In this document: one piece after another, positions 34,320-46,781 of the stretch | How the letters are laid out: every line of letters begins with the position of its first letter | Numbering within the stretch: position 1 is the stretch's first letter | Assembly (NCBI GenBank): GCA_963920575.1 | Contig: OY986968.1 | Coordinates: 9,727,485-9,791,484 of the forward strand | Direction of reading: 5' to 3' | DNA: 64,000 bases | Origin: Narthecium ossifragum | Lineage: Eukaryota; Streptophyta; Magnoliopsida; Dioscoreales; Nartheciaceae | Made by a program: the position numbers and the translations under genes | Notes under the pieces: model-generated | Seen by the model: only the letters and a program-made list of their open reading frames with translations | Database searches by the model: none | What the model was told of the DNA's origin: nothing

Positions 34320-34492
34320 ACTCCAAGTTACGTCTTAAATATGAAAATGTAACTCGACAGAATTAAAAAAATAAAAGGCCACGCCAGCGTGACGCTGACA
34401 TGGCCAAAGTAGACATATCTTCATCAATACTTTCTCCACATGTATATATTACTAATATTTTATTAAAATAATATTATTTAAATTTTTTTACC
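34320..34492 (-). repeat. MULE right terminal inverted repeat
   Basis: Inverse copy of 17364-17530. Its inner end, joined to the sequence left of the LTR at 20804, restores the same palindrome. Confidence 0.85.
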
Positions 34493-34501
34493 AACTAACT
34501 A
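34493..34501. repeat. MULE target-site duplication, right copy
   Basis: AACTAACTA, identical to 17355-17363. Confidence 0.88.
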
Positions 34502-36578
34502 TGAACTAACAAATAGTGAGCTAACTACATACTTGGCTTAACGAGGACCTCAAATAGTGAGCTAACTATGTTACTGTTCCCTCATTGGTAGTTTCTTAAC
34601 GAACAATTTGCTTAACCCATCGGTAGTGAGACACCAACGGAATGCATATATCATCGGAATGTACATATCGATGGATATAGAGTTAATTTACTCAGTGTAA
34701 CCAGCGGTAGAGACTTACCAATTGCATGCCTTTTTGGTCAGTGCATTATCACATACAGACGCTGATCAAGAGAAGGTTTGGTCGATACTTTTCTACCGAT
34801 AGGATCGTTTCCCATACCAAATTGGTATCGGTCGCTCCCCACCGATTGTATAAGATGACTGATGGGCTTGAACATAGTGAACATAGTATATATGCCGAAC
34901 ATACAAATGTTTGGACATTTCGCTTAGTTTACTATTAACTCACTATTTGTACATCCTCCTATTATCCAATATTATCTCATGCACATAAAAGGGATACCAA
35001 CCAAATCAATTAAATTGGAGAACAAAAGCTGATAGAAGTTTTATTACTCCGACACCTTCCATGTTGACAAACATTTTTCCATAACCAAGCTGATGAAAGT
35101 AGTACACAACATTTTGCATGAAACGTAGTGACAACATATGGCATACTACTCATCAGCAATTAATTATGGCATGCTACTACCTGCTCGCACTTTGCATGAA
35201 CAGCATTTCCCATAAAAGAAATCGAAAACATGTAGCTTGATTGAAAAACTGCTATGGCTTATGGGCCAAGGGATATAGATGAAATAGCCACACACAATTT
35301 AAGCACCGCAACAGTAACAACATCTATGAAATATGTATATAAAGATCTAATAAGGGGCAAAATGCCAGGATGTGCTCATATGAATCCAACGAGATACAGT
35401 CCAATTATGGATGGCTATTGTTCAGCAAACTCGTTATGATGACTTATAGTTGCCAAATTCAGAAGATGGCGCTCGTACTACGGCTTTAAATGAAAAATAA
35501 ATAAAATGCAATCATTACTACGAACAACAAAAAAATTTAGCGAATACACACATAAAATGGCTCCTTCGATGACCTACGTGGCTATTGCACATACCTACGT
35601 GGTCATGTATCCAATCACAGTTCATCTTAGAATAACCGTGACCGTCTGAGCCTTCCCATGGGGACAATTGTTTCAGGATATTAGAGTACAATGCCTCTTT
35701 AACTCCAAGACCAACAAACTGTAATATTTGGATTTTCATGCATATTTTCTCATCTTTAATGCTTATTTTGAATGCCAAGTGTGATTTATTTTCTCATCTT
35801 TAATGCTTATTTTGAATGCCAAGTGTGATTTATAATAATAAGTGCTTGACTAGTGGCACATGGTAAATGTGAAAAGCCTCTCGTCGGAGAGACAACCATC
35901 CTCTTTATGGGAGAGACAACCAGGATTCTCAAGAAGGAGAAAGCCACTTGAATTTTACTAATCCAAAAGTCCCCTAATTATAAACCCTAAAACTCCTCTT
36001 ATAGGATAAGGAGATACCAACTTACAATGGACTCAAAACAGGAATTAAACTCAAACCCAATAATTAATGAGACAAACCGGAATTTAGAAAGAAGAAAAAC
36101 CGACTAGAAATAGGGAAACCTTCTAAAAATAGTAAAGACCGATAACTTTCCTAAAAAGAAAAGTTTTGCACAAAAACGGAAATTTAAGCCATAAGGAAAA
36201 GGAATATGGAGATTTGGAGGCCCAGGTCATGGAGAGATCTTTCTATCTTTGATGAATCTCGCCGGGCTTGTCGAGCCAGTCGAAACGGCTGGTCACACGC
36301 CCCGATTGGACATCGGGGTCGAAACTTATGCCCATCCGACGTCCACGGTCGTACGGAGATTTGAGTCGGACGGATGGAGTTCGAACGCGACCGGATCGTC
36401 TAGGAAGTCTCTCCGGATCGGACTCAGCTAGGTCTGGATATGGACTTGGTTCTGCATCAACTAGCCAATTATAAAAGGTTTAATTCTTTAATTTAAAACA
36501 AAGACTAGCGGGTCCACGGACCACTATGGCTGATAGACGAGTTAACGTTGTTTATATTGCCTGATCGAGTTCCATTTA
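34502..36578. other. Unassigned non-coding DNA
   Basis: I see no gene. A 44-bp unit is duplicated in tandem (about 35745-35788 and 35789-35832, containing CTTTAATGCTTATTTTGAAT). The part from about 35870 to 36480 (GGAGAGACAACCAGGATTCTC, then a GC-richer stretch) has the feel of an LTR, but I found no partner or clean ends. Confidence 0.4.
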
Positions 36579-36766
36579 GGACCTGTTTGGATACCGTGGA
36601 TCCGCGAGATCCGCGGTATCCAGAGCGGATTCTGCCCCTGGTGTTCACTCGATTCGAGCGGACGCCGAAAATGGGATCAGCCCTTGGGTGGATCCCATTT
36701 TCAGGGATGCGAAATCCGCGCAGAATCCAAACGACGGGATCCCGCAAATGGGATCCAAACGCACCC
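36579..36766. mobile_element. Tourist-like MITE (PIF/Harbinger type)
   Basis: 188 bp with ends GGACCTGTTTGGAT and GGGTGCGTTTGGAT (inverse), and TTA on both sides (36576-36578, 36767-36769), the target size of the PIF/Harbinger group. It has no coding capacity. Confidence 0.7.
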
Positions 36767-36769
36767 TTA

Positions 36770-37649
36770 GCTACCTTAGCTCATCCAAAAGAGATTCCAT
36801 GTAATCCACTTCCTCTCTTTCAACTTCACCACAATTAAAAGGGGCCAGCCAAAGCGAATAAAATAGAGTTTCCTTAACAAACATGACAAGCATCAGAAAG
36901 ATTATTAGAAATGGACACGGAAAGATCGCATGCATGCACATCGGACGCGACCGTTCCACGTGTATGCCTCCTCACCCACCGAGGATTTATGGTGGTTTTT
37001 ATTTTGCGTATAAACCACTCTAAAAAGACTCAACTACATATAATCCTGCAAAACCAAAAATTATATACTCGTACTTTCAATAAATCTAGATTTAAAACAT
37101 GCAAATGCAAATGCAAATGGAGTTCGCAAAAACAGCCACTCCAAATCAAGAGAGCTTTCTACCACAAGCATTTCAGCCTCCTATTCAATCAGAAAAAATG
37201 GCATTAATGCATTTACCAACAATTACAAATGGAGCAGGAGCTGAGATTAGTCTCCTACATGCTCTTACAGCTTGACTAATCCTATATAGCGATTGAATCC
37301 TTCTTCTGCTAATGATCTTCCAATCAATTGTAAGGCTATGTTTGCGCCTTCTACAAGCAGAACATAACCAAGAAAAAGGAAAAAGAAATTCCAGCTCATA
37401 TGCAGCATTGCCACAACAAATTGCTCTTGTTCAGTGATTCCCAGTGGGTTCAATGGACTTCAATATCACTCTCTTGGCCGAGAGAAAATGAGGCATCATT
37501 GTACAGAATACAGCCATCTTTCTCATATGAAGGCAATTCACAAAAGAAAAACAGAAGAGGAGAACGTGGCTTTTTTTCCTGGTTAGGCATTGACTTCATG
37601 TAACAGGCGTAATCACCGGAGAGAAGTCCCACAATGCCGCTCAAACGAA
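36770..37649. other. Downstream flank and 3' UTR of the OPA3-like gene
   Basis: No gene is seen. The part next to 37650 should hold the 3' UTR of the minus-strand gene. I could not fix its poly(A) site. Confidence 0.4.
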
Positions 37650-37811
37650 TCAAGCTGCCACACCTGTCTTACTCTCTACGGGCGGATTGATATGCCTGAA
37701 GTTCAGAACACCGGAGAGGCCTCGCCCTTTTGCTAAGTGTTCTATCTCATCAAGCTTCTCCTTCAATCCCTCTAGTTCTCTTGCTAAATCTTCCTCTTTC
37801 TGTTTTATAGC
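37650..37811 (-). CDS. OPA3-like gene exon 4
   Basis: 53 codons plus TGA, AIKQKEEDLARELEG to ESKTGVAA. The acceptor is TTGTCAG|GCT. It carries the coiled coil and the conserved GRGLSGVLNFRH end. Confidence 0.9.
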   Translation of the reverse strand, partial: AIKQKEEDLARELEGLKEKLDEIEHLAKGRGLSGVLNFRHINPPVESKTGVAA

Positions 37812-40800
37812 CTGACAAAGGAAAGGTGAACATGAGGCACTAGCTGAGAAAGAGGCCTAATTATTGATAGAGAGTAGTAAAGAACAAAATTCAATTTGTC
37901 AAGAAATAGAAAAACAAAAAAATATCTGCTCTAAAAGTGGCTTTGGGAGATGATGCATGATAAGGTTGCTGACAACAGACCATTCTGAATTTGGCATCTG
38001 AGGCACATAGATGTCTCATACTCCAACATGGTCAGTTCATTACCTATTATTACTTGGGTCAAATGCAGACCTCTTCCATTTTTTCACATGGTTGAACCTA
38101 AACAACGACCCCAAGACCCGTATCACTAGCTAACGTCACTCGTTATAACAAAGGAGGTATACAGCATAAATGTCCAAAATGATTGACTGCATCTACATTC
38201 TATGTTGCTTAAGGAGATGCTAAGTAAGCCAATACTTGCCACATCCTGTGACTATGACTTGGTTCGGCAGACGATTAATGATAAGAATGCTGACAACAGA
38301 CCATCTGAAACTTGGTGTCTGAGGCACACAGATGTCTCATACTTCACCATGGTCAGTTAATTACCTATTATACCTTGGTCAAATGCCTAAGTTTAAAAGC
38401 CATTTCTTATGTCATACCAAAAATGCCTAAGTTGCATAGTTGCTGTTCATGAGCATCATATCTTTTCAAAATAACAGGCTCTTCTGCACAGCTTTGGTCA
38501 TCCATTGACAAGTTGAGCTTGTGTTGCACAGAACCTGGTAAGCGAACTTCTATCCGCAGTGAGAGAGATGTATGCAGGTAGGATTCAAAAATGCACACTG
38601 CACACACATAGCTGGTCCTTTGCATAAAAATGGACACTAAATCTACATCCACACATCCTCTACTTCCAAGACATGGGACTTATTCCAATGGATTTAGAAG
38701 CTTCTCAACTTCTTTATTCATGGATGCTTTCAAAATATTTCAAACAAAATTCACTAATTTACCAAAGGGAAGATTTAATTTGTTATAGGATCATTTATAT
38801 ATGTATCCATGTGTCACTTCCTATCGAATTTATATATTTCTCCAAATACCTTTTCAAGTTAATTAAGATCACAAACATAGAGGTCTATTGGTCTATCAGA
38901 AAAATCCACAAGTTTATTTTAAGGCATATTGGCTGAATATTGCTAACAGTGATATTAGGAGGCAAGGTGCAGGTTAAATTGACTATAATACCAGCCTTCT
39001 CCATATGATCCGACGGCAATGAAGATGAAACCTGATCACTTCTCTTCCTCCATCAAACCACCACGTGATAGGGTCTCATCTGCCAATGTGCGCCTACATG
39101 GCAAGTGCTGGAAGGCTACAGCTCTGGTAGCTCTCCATTGCGTAGAACCGAAGACGATGCCATCATGGAGCATGCAGGATGTAAGGCATGCGACGAGTCT
39201 TACTTTTTTGTATTTTCCTCTTTATTGAGTCTAGGGCCTCTAGGCTTGTTTCCTAGTTGGACTACTAGTGACGGTTGCGTCCTAGTTCCAGTCATAGTTA
39301 AAGTCCTAGTTTCTAGTAGGGCTTTTGCCTATTAAGGAGTTAGTTTTGTAAGCCTCTATCTATCAGAACAAAGAGATCAATTGAACTTCACACCTGCATG
39401 TGTTGAAGAGAGGATTAAGCTTTCGAGTTTTTCTAGGTCAAACCTCTAGAACCTTCGATAGTCTTTGGATTGTCCAGCATCTCCATCTTCACCTCTTCTT
39501 CTGCCGTTTATTAGCTTCTCTTCTACCACCGGTTTCACCTCCACCTCTGCCAACTTTGTTCGTCCACCTCTTTGCTCCAACAAGGCCTTGGTCGTGCCAG
39601 CCACTGCTTGCCGCCGCCGCTACTACCCCTAATCCATTGTTGTCCTCTCCACCTAACACATCCTCAACTCCCCTATTCGATACGATCTCTACTATCCCAG
39701 TCCCACTCCACCGTTGCCAGCAATCGTGAGGATGCTTAATGATGTCCTCAACTGCACCACCTTGACCCAGACTACCTCAACTGGCCATCGCCTCTAGTCT
39801 CTACCCACAACTTCTTCACCAGTCACCGGACTCCTCGAGCAGTTCCGCACTGTTTCGTATCCATTAACCGGCCTTTAGCAAACCTCCACTGACCTCCTGC
39901 CAATCCCAGCCATCTACTACTTTTGTCCAATCCAAAACCCTCGCCCAGTTTAACTTGGCTTTCCCTAGTTTACTTACTTCTTTTCCAAGTATATCTTTAC
40001 TTACCTACTTTTCAATTCTAGTTGCCTCTATTTAATCCCATCTCAATCCAAGTCCAACGCTAGCCGGATCCTACCTCTATCAAACCCTTTCTTGTTGCCC
40101 AAGCAAGCTTGGTCACCCCCTAGTATAAAGCTCCCAAAGGGCTTGTTGTCCATGCTTTCATAACGACAACTACATAAACGAGCTCACAACTACATAAATG
40201 ACAATCTTCTTCTTCCGCTGATGCTTCTAAACGGTGGAGGAAAGCTCTAGTTGGATATGGTTTCTGGGTGTTTTGGAAAGAGAGAAATGAGTTAGTTTGG
40301 AGGAACATAAGTTGCTCATCTGATGCATTGCCGTGGCGTACCCGGAAACTGGCGGGGAATTTCGACGCAGTAAGGGGTGGAATATCGGGATCTCTTTTGA
40401 ACCTTGCCAGAGAACATATGTGTTATACAAACGGATGGTGCTTGGCTGTGTGGTAATGAAGCTGGGATTGGAATTACATGTTGGGAGGATGAGAGGGTGG
40501 CTCCATAATGGTTTATTTTTGAAAAAGTGCTGGCTTGCAGCAGTGATGAGGCTGAGCTAATGGCAACTTATTATGCATTGAAAGAAATTGTTGCGCGTGG
40601 GATTAGGAATGTCATTATTGAGGCAGATTCCAAAAACACTGTCAATTCCACAAATGGGAGAGAGATTTGCGTTGCAGGTATGAAACCGATCCTTCGGAAA
40701 ATTTGGAGTATAACTGCTGTGTTGAGGGGAGTAGTTTTTATGTTTGTACTGCGAGAAGTGAATGCAGTGGCGGACGATCTTGCCCGTCGTGCTAGGCAGG

Positions 40801-43673
40801 GGGCTGCTGGTGATGTAAATCGCCGATTGATGTAATTTAAGTTAGATGCTGTAACACCTAGCCTTTTGGCTCAATTTCAGCAAAAAAGAAAAAAAAACTA
40901 CATAAATGACTCATTGCCCTAATGTTATAAATAGGGTAGGCTGCTTGCACATGTTCAACTTGTGAAGAGGCTGGGCTTCCCATGAGGACATAGGGGAAAC
41001 CTATTAAATGTGTGTTTTTGTGTCCACTTGTGAAAAAAAGCACGAGGTTTATGGTATTAAAACAGTAGAGAGATAGTGCAGATATTAAAGGATATTTTCG
41101 AAGTCGAGGTCAATTTGGAAAAATGGATAGACATTCTAGGGAGAATTATTCTTATGGCAGAGGGCAGCCCTAAATTAAGCATCGAGCTTCACATTCCAGA
41201 CATCACAAGGAAAACCTATTACCTATTAGCTATAGTAGAATATGCACATAATCATAATATCATCACATCATCCCCATTAAAGTGTTATCCGTCTGATGCA
41301 TAACAACAATTTTATACATTAACAAAAAATAGGCAAATCACCTATTTAACATCACATTCTGATTCTACTCTAAATCCAACATCTTTGATATGGAGGTTTT
41401 CCCTTTAGGAAGTCTAGACGTTAAGAGGTGGGTTGGGACATCACCTGACTGCTCATACCATATTATTTCTTCTCATGCTATAAAACACTATAAACCCAAG
41501 CTCTCAGATGTATATGTGAAGAATTTTATGAGAAGCAATAGATAGAAAGTCAACAGAACCGTAAGCTTGGGCCAAAACCACATTCGAGCACAAATGTGAA
41601 GATAGCCAAAGTTTAAAGCAACAATAATTTGCAACCTCAGAAATTATAACCTAATGTATTTACTCACAGGTCTATTTGTCACTACTAAAATTCTTGGATG
41701 GGCAAACACCATGGCACTTTTCATATGCGACATCGGAGACTCTTAAAGGCACATTTTAATCCACACATGGCTTCCTTGAGAGTACTAATTTGTTGACCTT
41801 ATTGATCATGGTTCAAAGATCTCAAATGTTTCTTGTGTCCAATAGGCTCCAAATATCCCTCAAGCACTTTGCTGCTCACCCAAATGCATCTGTTGACAGT
41901 GTGAGGTCCACATAGGAAGCCTTGTCATATTTCAACTATATGACAGAAAAGGATCGTTGATTACATGGAAACCAACCTAGTGGGGAGAGATCACTTAAGG
42001 AATCAATGTGCTTATTCATATCAAGATATAAAATCCTGAGGAGGTATGTCGCATGTACCACTATGGTGGTAGGTCTATTTTGAAGAAAGTGGCAGAATTA
42101 GACTATTTGCTCCAGATTATTTTCGAAACACCATACCCATAGAAGCCATTGCCAAGATTTGTCAACAGATGCATTGGGCAACTTCATTTGTTGCATAGGG
42201 GCGTAAAGAGGAAATGAGGGCAAACGATAGTGACAAAAATGCTGGTGAAGTTGGAATAGTGTCAAATTGCATTGTTTGGATTTGAGGCGGCCTTTGGGTG
42301 GACTAAAAAAGATATAGAGGCTTCACCTGAAACAGGGATTTCAGCCTATGAACAAGGGAAATCAAATCCATGCCATCCATGCCCATATGAAGCTTCCGTC
42401 TTAAAAGAAAATCAGAAATAGGAAATATTACAGTAGAGAAGCTGACCTGACATGCATTTAACACCATGCTTCCTTGCCAATACTTCTAGTGAGAGATAGT
42501 ACAAATTTTGCACCAATAAAATATTTGTAAGCACCTTGAAAATTTAGTTTAATAGCAATTATTATGTTGATGGCTGGTGTCAGATGGGTTACAACAAGCA
42601 AGCACAAGGAAGCATTAGATTTTCAGAAAATTCTGTCTACAAAAAACATTCAGCCCCAAGCTCCTATATGAGATAGGTAGATGGCTTAGACCAACCATTA
42701 TGTAAGTTCTGTACGAGATATTGGTTAGTGCACCCAATAAGATCTCTATTAATGCCAAAAGAACTTCATTTCAGTGGGATGTGTTAAAAAGACAAAAATA
42801 TTGAAGAGTAAAATATACATTTCATCTCTACAATACCTCTAACTCTTGCTTGCGCATTTCCTCCTTTCTAGCTTCTGATCTAGCACTCCTTTGCACCTCA
42901 TAAATGAGCGCAACTCCAGCAACCTACAAAAGCCCGGTGAGGCACATAAGGAGTGATCTTGCGAATAAAATGGATTCAAAACAGATGAAAAATCCAAATA
43001 AAAAAAATGCAAATAGTGCCTGGAAAACAAATAGTTCCACCATTGTTTCTTCACTATCTTAACAGTGAAGGCATCCATCATAGTTTGAAATTAATTTGCT
43101 CGCAAATGACTTCTTATGTAGTTTAACTATCATGCAATAATTGTGCGCAACCAAAAGTTATTGAGAAACCTGAAGATATCATATACATATATAGCAGCAA
43201 GCTATTAAAAAAGTAATCTTTGCTAGGAAGGCAACCGAGAAGACGAAGAGTTCCCCAAGAAGATCGGCAGCTGCTTGGACAGCCTTCTCCTCATTCAAAG
43301 GACGGATCTCGACATTTGTCGCATGGCCGTAAATTCGCCTCTGAATTCTAGTACTTATCCGATGGTTTGTCTGATGAAGATAACAACCAACATCATCAGT
43401 TTATTGATCCATGAATGTAAACAAATCAAACTAACAGAGAAACCCAAAAAAAAAAAAACAAATTAAGACCATACACAGAAATGCTATCACAAATTCACAA
43501 AAATGTGTACATAAATGGCTAAAAATGAGGTGATTAATAGGGACCTGGGCAATGTTGACGATGAACTGGCGGAACTTTGGGTGGCGTCCGGCTTCCTTTT
43601 TCAGCCTGGAGGCGATCGGCTTGCAAAGCGTCTTCAAGGCCAACGATCCCAGCTTCACCACCGGCAATATCAT
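37650..43673 (-). CDS. OPA3-like protein gene, four exons
   Basis: Exons on the minus strand: 43673-43545, 43370-43236, 42923-42837 and 37811-37650. All join in phase 0 with GT...AG borders and give 170 residues, the normal size of the OPA3 family (Pfam PF07047). The start MILPVVKLGSLALKTLCKPI is the family signature. RRIYGHATNVEIRPLNEEKA follows in exon 2, a hydrophobic helix (LFVFSVAGVALIYEV, about 82-98) spans exons 2 and 3, and SARSEARKEEMRK plus an acidic/basic coiled coil and the end LAKGRGLSGVLNFRH complete it. OPA3 proteins are mitochondrial membrane-associated and their plant role is not well known. No stop or frameshift is seen, so this is likely a working host gene. Intron 3 is about 5 kb and full of repeats. 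Confidence 0.93.
37955..38388. repeat. Spaced direct repeat in OPA3-like intron 3
   Basis: Copies of about 113 bp at 37955-38067 and 38275-38388 share GCTGACAACAGACCAT, GAGGCACA and AGATGTCTCATACT. They differ at about one base in ten by eye. Confidence 0.8.
38390..40187. other. Unclassified repeat-like DNA in intron 3
   Basis: No gene is seen. From about 39200 a run of CCTAGTT-type phrases, then TATTAAGG and GTAAGCCTCTATC, looks like an LTR promoter region. C-rich sequence follows to 40100. No paired end was found. Confidence 0.35.
40203..40895 (+). mobile_element. 5'-truncated LINE with RNase H domain
   Basis: The insert is flanked by a 15-bp duplication AACTACATAAATGAC (40188-40202 and 40896-40910) and ends in an A-rich tail after TTTCAGC. 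The 3' end of a plant LINE ORF2 is readable in three frames. A region with FWKERNELVWRN (RT C-terminal tail) is followed at 40527-40835 by an RNase H-like domain: SSDEAELMATYYALKEIVARGIRNVIIEADS and VLREVNAVADDLARRAR. It lies antisense to the OPA3-like gene, in intron 3. Confidence 0.9.
40527..40835 (+). pseudogene. LINE RNase H-like domain (RVT_3 type)
   Basis: The motifs AEAxAL-like (DEAELMATYYALKE), IIEADSKN and a terminal NxVADxLARRAR place it with the RNase H domain found at the C-terminus of plant LINE ORF2. The upstream RT is lost by 5' truncation, and two frame changes separate it from the RT tail at 40268-40456. Confidence 0.82.
40911..42836. other. Rest of OPA3-like intron 3
   Basis: AT-rich, with no gene. 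A stretch just after the LINE (TTATAAATAGGGTAGG at about 40925) looks like a promoter of an older insertion. Confidence 0.4.
42837..42923 (-). CDS. OPA3-like gene exon 3
   Basis: 29 codons, VAGVALIYEVQRSARS to RKQELE. Acceptor TTGTAG|GTT and donor GAG|GTATTG. Intron 2 is 312 bp. Confidence 0.9.
43236..43370 (-). CDS. OPA3-like gene exon 2
   Basis: 45 codons, TNHRISTRIQRR to LFVFS. Acceptor CATCAG|ACA and donor TCG|GTTGCC. Intron 1 is 174 bp. Confidence 0.9.
43545..43673 (-). CDS. OPA3-like gene exon 1
   Basis: 43 codons from ATG at 43673, ending FIVNIAQ before the donor CAG|GTCCCT. It gives the N-terminal hydrophobic and basic stretch expected to direct the protein to mitochondria. Confidence 0.93.
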
Positions 43674-43936
43674 TCTCTATCAATTACCCAAGACCACCCT
43701 TTCCTCTATCGTCCCACTCCTATACATACATCACAGACCCCCTGTTTCTTGGGGAGGAGGGAAAGCAGACCATCGGGTCCGATTGATTGGTGTGGAGTTT
43801 CGAAGTTAGGGGGTCTGGCAGGCCATGGTGGCATGAAGAGGTTGGACAGGGTATCTCATGCTGTACTAATTAGGGCATGGTTAGGGGATATGTACCTACT
43901 CTTGTTCGTGTCAATGGTGGCGATGATAATGATAGT
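43674..43936 (-). promoter_or_regulatory. Upstream region of the OPA3-like gene
   Basis: The 260 bp before the ATG are free of element sequence. They are CT-rich near the start and should hold the 5' UTR and core promoter. No TATA box stands out. A hAT fragment starts at 43937. Confidence 0.35.
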
Positions 43937-44047
43937 TAGGGGTGATAATCCGGGTCATGATCCGTGAACCGAGCTCACCTGATCCGGATTTGGGTTTGGT
44001 ATAAATGGGCTCGGATCATGAATGGGTCGATCCGTGAATAAACGGGT
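43937..44047 (+). mobile_element. hAT fragment, related to 48372-49682
   Basis: TAGGGGTGATAATCCGGGTC and TTGGGTTTGGTATAAA match the left end of the hAT-type element at 48372. The rest and the right end are missing. It lies next to an Athila-type LTR fragment. Confidence 0.65.
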
Positions 44048-44550
44048 ATTCCTGGTAGTCTATTCCGGTCGCAACTGGATCCAATCAAGCCGAATTTTGA
44101 AAACAAGTCAAATACGAAAGACGTAGATTATGAAGTCTTCTATCGGATCTCGAAGATTTGATAATATTCGGACTTATCTGAAATATGTGAAGAATATTCT
44201 CCTGAATGTCGATGGACTAGTTTCCCAGCATCTGTTTATCTTCATAGTCTTCAAAACTGGTATTACTATGTCAGGAATCTCGCAAAGTGTCCAACATGAA
44301 AGTTGTAGATCTCTGAGTCTTCTACAATATCCCAAAGTTTTAGAATATTTGGATCTTGTTCAGATATCTGGCGAATATATTACTGACGGTCGACGAAGCA
44401 GTTTATTTAGTCATTTTAGCCGAATTTCTTGCACTTCTTCTCGAACCATGATTAAACCTGAAATCAACAAACAAGCTATTAAATACAACTACTCTAGGCA
44501 TAACAAAGCTAAGTTAAGGGATTGAATCATGAACATTTAATGACTTATCA
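44048..44550 (-). repeat. Athila-type LTR fragment (Athila2)
   Basis: Matches the high-coordinate part of the solo LTR at 21804-23235, including CCTGAAATCAACAAACAAGC and the end TGACTTATCA. A minus-strand polypurine tract (GAGGGGTG, 44551-44558) follows, so this is a 3' LTR whose internal region continues to the right. Confidence 0.75.
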
Positions 44551-45178
44551 CACCCCTCAACTTACACTTTGCTTGTCCTCGAGCAAAGAAAATATATATA
44601 AAAAAACAATAAATCTAACTAGCCACTTTCGTAGGTCTCACGATTATAATTAGCATGTGTAACAAGGCTTTAAACCCCTGAGTTACCCCAGTGGAGGAGT
44701 TATAGTCTCCTGAGGGTTTCCAGTGATGATACCCACAAACATCTATACACCCCTTATATATGCCATTAGAAATCCATTACAATAGAAACTAATTCCAATG
44801 CATAAAGTAGAAATAATACCCCTGAATATATCCATCAATTCATAGATATATAAAAAAATAGAAAATTCAAGCATGTCATAACACCCTTCCAATACTTCAA
44901 CATATTTAGTCATGATTAGAAGCAACTCTAACACTCCCGTGTGTGATTTTGGTTCCACATGCCTCAAAGCCTTTGATTATATCCGAACAATTCAACTAGT
45001 CAGAACCACAATCCTAAGCAACACTTCTTTTCTACTTTACATAACAATTTCTGTTTTTATTCTATTTGTTTTTCATGAGATCAAGGAATTCAGCCGTTTT
45101 ACGCGAACAACACGCTGGTTAGGCACCCTACCCAGCTACTAAGTTGAAAATCCTTTTTTATATATATAACTTTATGCG
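44551..45178 (-). other. 3' internal region of Athila2
   Basis: Begins with the phrase CACCCCTCAACTTAC, common next to polypurine tracts of these elements, and near 45094 has a TTTTACGCGA unit that also occurs twice in the other Athila copy (47863, 47960). No coding is seen. It is interrupted by Athila1 at about 45179. Confidence 0.55.
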
Positions 45179-46703
45179 CTTTGCTCAAATGTGTCACGCA
45201 CAGCAGTCGCGGTGCAGTACAGCATAAGAGAGGTCGAACCCACAGAGAGACAAGCAGGAAAGATCCAGAAACGCGAATAACAATGAATTGAAGACAAACA
45301 AGAACGTTAAAGTTACGAAAGTAGATCGTAGATGTAATGATGAGATAAAGTTAACGAAAGAAATCAGGATTTAGATGAGGCTAAGCTTCAGGAATCACTT
45401 CACTCGGATTTAGGTTCTTCTCTTCTCAATGGTTCATATGATACTCAGTCAAGGGATTCACATCCCAATCACCTTAACCGGAAGATATGAAACTATAAAC
45501 CTAACAAAAGATATAAATGTCCCTTCCTACGATTGATTCTTCCTTATTATAGGTCCAACTTCATCCAACCCAAACCTAAGAATATATGATACCGGCTGTC
45601 ACTACAGGCAACATATAGCAAAAGTTCATCGGGACAAAGCCTTAACTCTATCTAACCAGATCTCTAAGAATACACAATACTAACTCTCACAATCGGCAAT
45701 GCATAGCAAAGATTTCACGAGATAAAGTAGGTAAAAAATAGATAAAACTATGGGATTATAAGATCATGAAAGAAGCATGACTGGATTCATAATATTAATC
45801 GTCCACATAGAAATCTATAATCTGAAAATAATCTTTGAAGATCCAATACATAGAAAAGAGTTTAACAATAAAGATTAAAACTATGAACCATTGTTGGAGA
45901 AGAAGCCCTAGTCCTCGCTAGATCATCCGTCCGCCATGCCCGCGGATTACTCGGCCATGGATGGAGATTCCTTCATCTTCTTCCTTTGGAAAACGTTTAG
46001 AAAAGAGCCTCCAAAAACGTCCAAGAACTCCCTAAAGATCTCCCCAAGAAGTCTATTTATAGGCTTTTGTGAAACCCTAACTCGGATTAGATCTCAGCCC
46101 TTGATCTTTTCCGCAGATCGATCCCCCTTTGAAAAGAGATCGATCTTCTTCCTTTTATGAACTCAGGATCTAGATTTTGTTCGACAAAGATCGATCTCCT
46201 TTAAAAACGGATCGATCTTCTTCCCACGGATGACAGGCGCTTCCAGGTTCGGATCGATCTCTTTTGGAAAGAAGATCGATCCCTTTATTTCGGATTCAAA
46301 TTTCTCCTCACGGTCTTTTTTTCATCTCTGGGTGCATAAGGGATCGATATCTTTTTGAAAGAGATCGATCTCTTATTCTCTGCGTATTTCTTCTGCTATT
46401 CTGTCTTGCGCTGGTTGTAGTAAAAGCACTGTAACTTTCTCTAGGAAACTCAAAATCACGAACCGTAAAATTCTCTTGAAACTAGACTTCAAGAGCTTTC
46501 CAACCATGTATGAAACTTCATCTGGTTCATTCCGAGAAGGTACAGTTTTGGCGTTAAAGACCCATCTTTGCTTCAATTTCCTGCATAATACAAATAACTT
46601 TCTGAAGCAACATATACGAATGAAATCATCTATATTAATCATGAAAACTAAGCAAATAAGCTGCTCTTAGTCATGTTCAGAGTGCACTTTCATGCACTCA
46701 TCA
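45179..46703 (-). repeat. 3' LTR of Athila1
   Basis: Pairs with 55686-57210. Palindromes of the GATCGATC type lie at 46126-46372. The small ORF at 45936-46160 is present in both LTRs, identical, and is not a known protein. Confidence 0.9.
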
Positions 46704-46781
46704 AACCCCCTAACCAGTTTATTGCTAGTATCTAGCAATTCAAAGCGCATAGAATATAATTAAGCACACTAATGGTCTAAA

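Larger units (their letters stand above)
17364..34492 (-). mobile_element. MULE (Mutator-like) element with nested insertions
   Basis: The left end (17364-17530) and right end (34320-34492) are inverted repeats of about 170 bp, sharing for example TACATGTGGAGAAAGTATTG. Outside them is a perfect 9-bp duplication, AACTAACTA, at 17355-17363 and 34493-34501, the size known for Mutator-like elements. Its own sequence is about 3.6 kb. The rest is a 13.5 kb LTR nest that entered at 20805. Inside are remains of a MuDR transposase and a PMD segment on the minus strand. Confidence 0.9.

Noticed and set aside
45936..46160. 74-codon ORF present identically at 56443-56667
   Set aside because: Identity follows from the two LTRs of Athila1. 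No known domain and it includes the palindrome region.
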